Of a stretch of DNA of 64,000 bases, positions 57,364 through 64,000 are shown piece by piece; positions within the stretch are counted from its first letter, which is position 1, and each line of letters starts with the position of its first letter. The stretch comes from Marinomonas sp. CT5 (GTDB lineage Bacteria > Pseudomonadota > Gammaproteobacteria > Pseudomonadales > Marinomonadaceae). The stretch covers positions 1,459,910 to 1,523,909 of the forward strand of contig NZ_CP025572.1 in NCBI RefSeq assembly GCF_018336975.1, in the 5' to 3' direction. Made by a program: the position numbers and the translations under genes. The notes beneath the pieces were generated by a model that was given only the letters and a program-made list of their open reading frames with translations, ran no database searches and was not told the DNA's origin.

Positions 57364-58263
57364 ATGGACAGAGTAATAGCGGCTAAAGTTTTTATCGATG
57401 TTGCCCAATCGCGGAGCTTTTCTCGTACTGCCGATCGATTGAATATGTCGCGTCCCATGGTGACGCGCTATATAGAAGCCATGGAAGATTGGTTAAAGAT
57501 TCGTTTGCTGCATCGAACGACGCGGAAAATATCGCTGACTAGCGCTGGTGAAGCTTGTTTAAAAGACGTAGAGCAGTGGTTGGAGCAAGCGGATAATATT
57601 ATTTCCTTGGTGAATACCAGTGATGAGTTGTCAGGCTTGGTGCGAATCACGTCCAGCATGTCGTTTGGCTTTTCTCAATTGATGCCTGCCATTCAAGACT
57701 TCATGCAGAAACATCCTAAGGTTCATATTGATATTGATTTAGAAGACAGCGCAGCAGATTTAACCGAAAAAAGCATTGATCTTGCGATACGAATTGCCTC
57801 GAACCCTGATCCTTCCTTAATTGGTAAACCCATTGCTATTTGTGAATCTGTACTGGTGGCGTCTCCTGCTTATCTTGAAAAAACACGACAAACGATAGGT
57901 AAGATTCAACAACCGCAGGACTTGATACATCATCAATGCTTGGGCTATAAAAACTTTGAACGCCACACCTGGCATCTTTCCAAAGGTGATCAGTTTGAAT
58001 CGATTAGCGTAGATTGTCGTTTAAGTATTAACGAAGCCACAGCGCTCTTACATGCTACATTGAATGGCATGGGGGTTTGTCTACAACCCACTTATTTAGC
58101 GAATCGCTACATCAAGGATGGCCGTTTGTGCCACGTCTTATCTGACTGGAAACCCAAAGATCTCACCATCTACGCACTTTATTCGTCTCGAAAACACCTA
58201 TCGCCTAACGTCCGTGCCTTGATTGATCATTTAGAAAGCTACTTTGCCGAGCATCTTTGGTGA
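57364..58263 (+). CDS. LysR-family transcriptional regulator
   Basis: A 299-residue LysR protein: an N-terminal helix-turn-helix (about 1-60, SFSRTADRLNMSRPMVTRYI) and a substrate-binding domain from about 90. The start is ATG 57364 with GAGTGAG 6-8 nt upstream; a GTG four codons earlier lies within that site. The N-terminus MDRVIAAKVFIDVAQS resembles the branch whose members regulate divergent oxidoreductase genes, fitting the DsbA-family neighbour. Confidence 0.9.
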   Translation: MDRVIAAKVFIDVAQSRSFSRTADRLNMSRPMVTRYIEAMEDWLKIRLLHRTTRKISLTSAGEACLKDVEQWLEQADNIISLVNTSDELSGLVRITSSMSFGFSQLMPAIQDFMQKHPKVHIDIDLEDSAADLTEKSIDLAIRIASNPDPSLIGKPIAICESVLVASPAYLEKTRQTIGKIQQPQDLIHHQCLGYKNFERHTWHLSKGDQFESISVDCRLSINEATALLHATLNGMGVCLQPTYLANRYIKDGRLCHVLSDWKPKDLTIYALYSSRKHLSPNVRALIDHLESYFAEHLW

Positions 58264-58358
58264 TGAATCATAAAGAAAGGATTCCGCATTAAGTATTGTA
58301 AGGGTAAACTGACAATTCAAGATGACAACAATAAGTGAAGAAGGAACTTTAGAACGCA

Positions 58359-61300
58359 ATGACAACGACCCAATCAAACTTTGCATTTCTCAAAGGTCAT
58401 AACGATTTCCTTTTTTCTATTGCCCAAGCTGCCGAGAAAAACTACCCAGACGATCCAAATACCACTTTGGTGAAGCTGAGAATTTTTGGTGAATATGTTG
58501 CTAATCATCTTGGCAAACTACTGAATATCGAACCGCAAGATAAGCAGTATGAATTACTTGATGAAATCAGTAAAAAAACCAATGTCGATCAAACTATTCT
58601 GGATGTGTTTCATAAACTGCGCCGAATAGGCAACCAAGCGGTTCATCAATATCATAACGACCTAAACGATGCGGAAATGTGCCTGCGCTTAGCGTTTCGC
58701 TTGGCGGTTTGGTATTACCGACTGATTAGCAAAGACAAAGATTTCCCTGCACCGCTTTTTCAACTGCCCAGCAAACAAAGTCAGCAAGATAAACAAGCTT
58801 ACCAAGAAGAATTGGCTACGCTAAAATTGGCGCTTGTTGCTGCCGAACAAGCGGCCAAACAAAACGAGCATAAAAGCCAAGTCGAGATTGAAGCACAGCA
58901 CATCGAACTGACCGAGCTAAAAGGCCGTTTGTCTGTCTTTGAAAGCCAACAGCAAGAAACCCAAGCGCAAAGTGAAGCACGCATTGCTGCTCTGGAAGCT
59001 CAGTTAAAAGCGAAAGACACTGAATTAGCCAAGTTGAGCGAGGCTGATCGCAACGCTTTCCATAAGGTTGTCCTTACGCAAGCCAACCAAAACAAACTTG
59101 GCCTTAGCGAGAAAGAAACCCGCTATTTAATTGACGAGCAATTGCGTCTCGCGGGTTGGGAAGCAGACACGCAAAACCTAAAATATAGTAATGGCACATA
59201 TCCAGATATTGGCCGCAATATGGCGATTGCAGAATGGCCAACAGGAAAGGACGAAACGGGCAAGGTGGGCTTTGCGGATTATGTCTTGTTTGTCGGTTTA
59301 AGACCAATTGGCGTCGTGGAAGCCAAGCGCTACAACCAAGATGTGGCCGACAAACTCAACGAAGCCTACCGCTACAGCCAAACCTTTGATTTGCTGGCAT
59401 ATCATGATGAACTTGCAAAACGTGCAGCCAACGATGACGAGATGATGGCGCACGTCAGCGAGCTCAAAATCAATCAATACAATGCCAATGGCTTTAACAT
59501 TCCCTTTTGCTTCTCTGCTAATGGTCGTGGTTACAGCGCCGCGGTAAAAAGCAAATGCGGGATTTGGTATCGTGATACAAGGCTTGCTAGCAACCAGCCA
59601 GACGCATTAACTCAATGGTTCCAGCCAGCAGAATTGCTCAGCAAATTGGCGCAAAACATAGGCAAATTGAACAACTGGTTTGCCACCCATGAGGATATGA
59701 GCGAGCTGGGCTTGCGTTACTATCAAGAAGACGCCGTGCGTACGGTAGAAAACGCCGTTGTATCAGGCAAACGTAGTGCCTTACTTGCCATGGCAACCGG
59801 CACAGGTAAAACCCGCACCGCCATAGCCATCATGTATCGTATGATCCAATCGCAACGTTTTAAACGAGTTTTGTTCTTGGTGGATCGTCGTTCCTTGGGC
59901 AATCAAGCGGTTGCCTCGTTTGATGACACGCGTATTAACGAGCGGACTTTCAACAGCATTTTCAATATTAAAGGCCTGACAGATCGCTTCCCAGAAGACA
60001 GCACCAAAATCCATGTGGCCACGGTGCAATCCCTAGTGAAACGCGTACTGCAAAACGACGAATTTATCCCCGTTGGTTTGTACGATGCCATCATCATAGA
60101 CGAAGCCCACCGAGGTTATATTCTTGATAAAGAACAAACCGAAGGCGAACTAGCGTTTCGTGATCAGCGCGACTATATCTCGGCCTATCGTCGCGTAATT
60201 GACCAATTTGATGCATTCAAACTGGCGCTCACCGCTACGCCAGCCTTGCACACCAGCGAGATTTTTGGTCGTCCGATTTATAATTATTCCTATCGTACCG
60301 CCGTGATCGATGGCTATTTGAACGACTATCAGCCGCCGATCAAAATCAACACCGAACTCAACACCAAAGGTATTACGATTGCCAAAGGTGAGCAGGTGGC
60401 GCGACTCGCAGTGAATGGTGATTTACAACTGGATGAGCTAGAAGACGAACAAAACTTCGAAGTGGATCATTTCAACAAACAAATCATCGCGTCGAATTTT
60501 ACCAAGGCCATTTGCCAAGAGCTGACCAACTGGCTTGACCCAAACAGCCAACAGAAAACCTTGATCTTCTGTGTCAACAACGAGCACGCGGATGCTGTGG
60601 TGGATGCGTTAAGAGACGCTTTCCAGCAATCGGGCAAGCCGAAATACGCCAACCTACCACACAATGCCATTATCAAAATTACCGGTAATTCAGACAAAGA
60701 TGCCAACAAGGTGCAAAGTCTGATTACTCGCTTTGAAAAAGATCGCTTGCCGAATATCGTTGTCACCGTGGATCTTTTAACCACAGGTATCGATATTCCC
60801 AGCATTTGTAATTTGGTGTTTTTACGCAAAGTTCGTAGCCGTATCTTGTACGAGCAAATGAAAGGCCGTGCTACACGTTTGTGTCCCGATATTGGTAAAA
60901 CCAATTTCCGTATTTTTGATGCGGTGGATTTATACAAAACCCTAGAAGACGTCGATACCATGCAAGCGGTCGTCGTGCGTCCAAACGTCAGCTTATCAAC
61001 CTTGGTAACAGAAATCAGTGATGACAAAACCTACGATGTGATGGAAAGCAATGGACAATCCTTTGCCGATAACAGTCACGAACAGTTGGTGTCCAAACTA
61101 CAGCGGGTAATTACCCAAGCCAACTACCAAAAGCTGCGTAGCCGAGAAGTGGAACAACAGACCCAAAAGCTCGACGAGCGTTTGAAAAACGTTACCCGTT
61201 GCTCTTTTGCCGAACTGGGTAAAACCTTAAAAAGCCAAGGGGCGCGCATGTCGGCTCAGTACTTTGCCGAGTTGCCGAACTTGGTAGAGCAAATTGAAGA

Positions 61301-61907
61301 CTTAAAACGCACTTTGAACAGTTTGCGAGATCGACCCATCTTTACCGACATAGAAGACAGAGTGATTGGCGTGGAAACGCTATACGGTGACTATAACCAG
61401 CCAGACGATTTCCTTGATGCTTTTGATCAACTCGTCAAAGACAATGTGAACCAACTGGCGGCGCTGGATGCCGTGGTCAATCGGCCGCGAGATCTCACCC
61501 GAAAAGGACTGGTGGAATTACAAGAATGGTTCGATGCCAAGCACTTCGATGAATCCGCTTTGCAAACCGCATGGAAACAGAAAACCAACCAAGACATTGC
61601 CGCTAAGTTAGTCGGGCACATTCGTCGTGCTAGCATGAAAAACCCGCAGCTTTTGCCTTTTGATGTGCGAGTGGATCACGCCCTAGACAAGATAAAAAGC
61701 GAAAACGACTGGAACCCAGTGCAAATCAAATGGCTGGATCGCCTTGCCAGCTCCATTAAAGACAAGGTCGTATTGGATGACGATGTTTATAAAATCGGCA
61801 ATTACCGACGGGACGGTGGCAAACGCAAACTGCAAGAAGCTTTGAACAACGAACTGGACGAGATTCTGCAAAAATTTAACGAGTACATCTGGGACGAACT
61901 GGCTTAG
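58359..61907 (+). CDS. hsdR: Type I restriction enzyme subunit R (HsdR)
   Basis: A 1182-residue motor and nuclease subunit. An N-terminal DUF4145-like domain (about 15-130) and a long Glu/Gln-rich coiled coil (about 145-235) precede the PD-(D/E)xK nuclease (Asp in FADYVLF about residue 306, then VVEAKRYNQ). Next come superfamily 2 helicase motifs: MATGTGKTRTA (about 479) and DEAH (about 581), then LTTGIDIPSI and EQMKGRATRL. The C-terminus resembles the EcoEI type. It cuts unmodified foreign DNA after translocation. First gene of hsdRMS. Confidence 0.95.
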   Translation: MTTTQSNFAFLKGHNDFLFSIAQAAEKNYPDDPNTTLVKLRIFGEYVANHLGKLLNIEPQDKQYELLDEISKKTNVDQTILDVFHKLRRIGNQAVHQYHNDLNDAEMCLRLAFRLAVWYYRLISKDKDFPAPLFQLPSKQSQQDKQAYQEELATLKLALVAAEQAAKQNEHKSQVEIEAQHIELTELKGRLSVFESQQQETQAQSEARIAALEAQLKAKDTELAKLSEADRNAFHKVVLTQANQNKLGLSEKETRYLIDEQLRLAGWEADTQNLKYSNGTYPDIGRNMAIAEWPTGKDETGKVGFADYVLFVGLRPIGVVEAKRYNQDVADKLNEAYRYSQTFDLLAYHDELAKRAANDDEMMAHVSELKINQYNANGFNIPFCFSANGRGYSAAVKSKCGIWYRDTRLASNQPDALTQWFQPAELLSKLAQNIGKLNNWFATHEDMSELGLRYYQEDAVRTVENAVVSGKRSALLAMATGTGKTRTAIAIMYRMIQSQRFKRVLFLVDRRSLGNQAVASFDDTRINERTFNSIFNIKGLTDRFPEDSTKIHVATVQSLVKRVLQNDEFIPVGLYDAIIIDEAHRGYILDKEQTEGELAFRDQRDYISAYRRVIDQFDAFKLALTATPALHTSEIFGRPIYNYSYRTAVIDGYLNDYQPPIKINTELNTKGITIAKGEQVARLAVNGDLQLDELEDEQNFEVDHFNKQIIASNFTKAICQELTNWLDPNSQQKTLIFCVNNEHADAVVDALRDAFQQSGKPKYANLPHNAIIKITGNSDKDANKVQSLITRFEKDRLPNIVVTVDLLTTGIDIPSICNLVFLRKVRSRILYEQMKGRATRLCPDIGKTNFRIFDAVDLYKTLEDVDTMQAVVVRPNVSLSTLVTEISDDKTYDVMESNGQSFADNSHEQLVSKLQRVITQANYQKLRSREVEQQTQKLDERLKNVTRCSFAELGKTLKSQGARMSAQYFAELPNLVEQIEDLKRTLNSLRDRPIFTDIEDRVIGVETLYGDYNQPDDFLDAFDQLVKDNVNQLAALDAVVNRPRDLTRKGLVELQEWFDAKHFDESALQTAWKQKTNQDIAAKLVGHIRRASMKNPQLLPFDVRVDHALDKIKSENDWNPVQIKWLDRLASSIKDKVVLDDDVYKIGNYRRDGGKRKLQEALNNELDEILQKFNEYIWDELA

Positions 61908-61992
61908 GTCGGTATCATAGTGCCCATTCGAACATCTATTAATAACACGCTTGGCTGGTTCAAGTGTGTTTCCTTTCCTAAAGAGATTTTTT

Positions 61993-63627
61993 ATGAATAA
62001 CAACGAGCTGGTCGCCAAACTCTGGAAGCTGTGCGACAACCTACGCGATGGTGGTGTGTCCTACCAAAACTATGTGAACGAACTGGCTTCTTTGCTGTTT
62101 TTAAAAATGTGCGAACAAACTGGCCAAGAAGAAGATCTCTTGCCAGAAGGTTACCGTTGGAAGGATCTAACCAGCAAAATTGGCATAGAGCAGCACAGCT
62201 TTTACAAAACCTTATTAAACAAGTTGGATGGTGATCATCATGCCATAGTGCAAGCCATATTTCTTAACGCCACGACCACTATCACTCAGCCGGCCCAATT
62301 GACTGAACTCATCACCAATATGGACAAGCTCGATTGGTACGACACCGATGGCACAGGCAAAGGCCGTGATGATTTTGGTGACATGTACGAAGGCTTGTTA
62401 CAGAAAAACGCCAACGAAACCAAATCCGGCGCGGGGCAGTACTTTACGCCTCGTCCTTTGATCAGCGCCATTGTTGAGCTGATGAAGCCGCAACCGCGCG
62501 AGATTATCCAAGATCCAGCGGCAGGCACAGCAGGCTTCTTGATCGAAGCCGATAAATACATCAAAGCCCACAGCAATAACCTTGAAGACTTGCCCGACGA
62601 CATACAGACATTCCAAATGGAGCGCGCTTTTATCGGTCTAGAGCTGGTGCCTGAGACGCGCCGTTTGGCCTTGATGAACTGTTTATTGCACGACATCGAA
62701 GGCGACAGCGAACACGGTGCGATTCGTTTGGGTAACACCTTGGGTGCCGATGGCGAGAGCATTCCCAAAGCCAATCTTGTGTTATCTAACCCGCCGTTTG
62801 GCAGCGCGTCCAGCAGCAATATCACCCGTAAATTTATTCACCCAACGGGCAATAAGCAGCTGTGCTTTATACAACACATTATCGAAACGCTGGAACCTGG
62901 TGGCCGCGCGGCGGTGGTAATTCCCGATAACGTGTTGTTTGAAGGCGGCAAGGGCACGGACATCCGCCGCGACCTAATGAACAAGTGTAACCTACATACC
63001 ATTCTGCGCTTGCCAACGGGCATCTTCTACGCCGCTGGGGTGAAAACCAACGTGCTCTTTTTCCAAAAAGGCACCCCAGACAACCCACAGCAAGACATGG
63101 ATTGCACGCAAGAAACTTGGGTCTACGATATGCGCACCAATATGCAAACCTTTGGGAAACGCCGCATGTTAACCGACGCCCATTTTGATGCTTTTATCGC
63201 TGCCTATGGGGACGACGCCAACGGCCAATCGCTACGGGAAGAGGGCGTCTATCAGCAAATGGGCGAAATCGACGGTCTTTCTACCGAAGAAGGTGAGGAT
63301 ACTGCCCGCTGGCGCAGATTTAGCCGCGACTATATTCGCGAGCAAAAAGGCGACAGCCTAGATATAGCTTGGTTAAAAGACCTAGAAGCTAGCAACTCTG
63401 AAAACCTGCCCGAGCCAGACATACTGGCTGGCGAAGCCATGGCGGAACTGACCGAAGCCATGAGCGAGCTGTATCGACTGATGCAAGCCCTTGGTGCCGA
63501 CGATGAAGCCGAAGCGCAAAAGCAACTGCTAGAACAAGCCTTTGGACTGGAAGAAAAAGCCGTCGAAGGGAATCCAGAGCAAGGCAATAAAAAAGGCCAA
63601 AGTGAGCTATTTGGAGGCCAAGCGTGA
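61993..63627 (+). CDS. hsdM: Type I restriction-modification methylase subunit M (HsdM)
   Basis: A 544-residue N6-adenine methyltransferase. The SAM motif DPAAGTAGF begins at about residue 174 and the catalytic NPPF at about residue 266; an N-terminal helical domain (HsdM_N) and a charged C-terminal tail flank them. I place the start at ATG 61993, with AAGAGA 6 nt upstream. It is 85 bp after hsdR and overlaps hsdS by 4 bp (GTGA). Confidence 0.96.
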   Translation: MNNNELVAKLWKLCDNLRDGGVSYQNYVNELASLLFLKMCEQTGQEEDLLPEGYRWKDLTSKIGIEQHSFYKTLLNKLDGDHHAIVQAIFLNATTTITQPAQLTELITNMDKLDWYDTDGTGKGRDDFGDMYEGLLQKNANETKSGAGQYFTPRPLISAIVELMKPQPREIIQDPAAGTAGFLIEADKYIKAHSNNLEDLPDDIQTFQMERAFIGLELVPETRRLALMNCLLHDIEGDSEHGAIRLGNTLGADGESIPKANLVLSNPPFGSASSSNITRKFIHPTGNKQLCFIQHIIETLEPGGRAAVVIPDNVLFEGGKGTDIRRDLMNKCNLHTILRLPTGIFYAAGVKTNVLFFQKGTPDNPQQDMDCTQETWVYDMRTNMQTFGKRRMLTDAHFDAFIAAYGDDANGQSLREEGVYQQMGEIDGLSTEEGEDTARWRRFSRDYIREQKGDSLDIAWLKDLEASNSENLPEPDILAGEAMAELTEAMSELYRLMQALGADDEAEAQKQLLEQAFGLEEKAVEGNPEQGNKKGQSELFGGQA

Positions 63628-64000
63628 GCGAATTGCCGAAAGGGTGGGTTGAAGAAAAGATTGAAGTAGTTAATGAGTATAAGGCTCAGACACTAAATCC
63701 TTTAAAGTTCCCAGACGAAATGTTTGAGCTTTTTAGTGTGCCTATTTTCCCAACAGGTAGAGCTGAATTTATTTTAGGGAAAGATATAGGATCAACTAAG
63801 CAAGTAGTAAGAGAAGGTGATGTTCTGTTATGTAAAATCAACCCCAGAATTAATAGAGTATGGGTAGTTACAGAGAGCAAGGGGCATCGTCAAATAGCAT
63901 CATCTGAGTGGATTGTTTTTCGATCAAACTTGCAAAATGGCCATTTCATAAGATACTTCTTTACCTCTGAAAGATTTCGAACTTTATTATGCTCAGATAT
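63624..64000 (+). CDS. hsdS: Type I specificity subunit S (HsdS), cut by window end
   Basis: The first 125 residues of the target-recognition subunit, open to the window edge. It starts at GTG 63624, with GGAGG 7 nt upstream, overlapping the hsdM stop. MSELPKGWVEEKIEVV is the usual HsdS opening, followed by the first target-recognition domain (REGDVLLCKINPRINRVWVV). The recognition sequence cannot be read. Base composition is more AT-rich than in hsdM, as usual for this exchanged subunit. Confidence 0.9.
   Translation, partial: MSELPKGWVEEKIEVVNEYKAQTLNPLKFPDEMFELFSVPIFPTGRAEFILGKDIGSTKQVVREGDVLLCKINPRINRVWVVTESKGHRQIASSEWIVFRSNLQNGHFIRYFFTSERFRTLLCSD

Overview
The window looks like a chromosomal segment of a marine gammaproteobacterium, most likely Marinomonas or a close relative in the Oceanospirillales. 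This is an inference from gene content and order (IscR-controlled suf genes beside ndk-rlmN-pilF-rodZ-ispG-hisS-yfgM-bamB-der, catBCA plus pcaIJFD, TRAP transport, an FMN-riboswitch ribH). No database search was possible. Most of the window is ordinary core genome with intact genes. The accessory parts are a type I restriction-modification locus at the right end, one small IS5-like miniature element, and two gene remnants.

Layout. 1-570: the end of an rRNA operon (23S-5S spacer, 5S rRNA, terminator) and a C-terminal coding remnant. 0.6-10.0 kb: a LysR/EamA exporter pair; a TetR/FadH pair sharing a compact operator-promoter region with two near-identical palindromes; a YkgJ protein; cardiolipin synthase with an endonuclease/exonuclease/phosphatase-family protein; a DUF2254 membrane protein and a small coiled-coil membrane protein. 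10.2-18.2 kb: iscR-sufBCDSA-sufT, a terminator, then sufE-iscS. 18.3-27.6 kb: the housekeeping run ndk, rlmN, pilF, rodZ, ispG, hisS, yfgM, bamB, der. In many gammaproteobacteria this run follows iscSUA-hscBA-fdx; here a SUF system occupies that slot and only iscR and iscS of the ISC set are present. 27.7-35.5 kb: rimK with an overlapping M14/AstE-like gene, ygiQ, tpm, a YbaM-like small protein, DUF1304, DinB, and a leucine-rich-repeat protein kinase. 35.5-37.2 kb: a type II-like ribH behind an FMN riboswitch, a 262-bp IS5-type miniature element, and an MliC-like lipoprotein. 37.3-45.4 kb: cobJ-cobM-cobW-cobN-cbiX, a partial cobalamin set. 45.8-46.8 kb: an LpxR-like outer-membrane lipid A deacylase.

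46.9-56.6 kb holds a complete lower catechol ortho-cleavage route. CatA opens catechol, CatB and CatC give the enol-lactone, PcaD gives 3-oxoadipate, and PcaIJ and PcaF give succinyl-CoA and acetyl-CoA. The pca operon is divergent from an IclR regulator. The cat operon lies beyond a LysR regulator and an orphan TRAP binding protein. LysR-type ATAC-N7-GTAT boxes sit at both the regulator start and the catB promoter, so one regulator may control all three units.

56.6-64 kb: a FrnE-like DsbA-family protein, another LysR regulator, and hsdR-hsdM-hsdS, with hsdS cut by the window end.

No wholly new system stands out. The strongest points are the SUF-for-ISC replacement with IscR sites and an IscS lacking the usual C-terminal tail, the two regulator-operator arrangements (TetR/fadH and the cat regulon), and the miniature element. 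No CRISPR array, tRNA gene, integrase or complete insertion sequence was seen.
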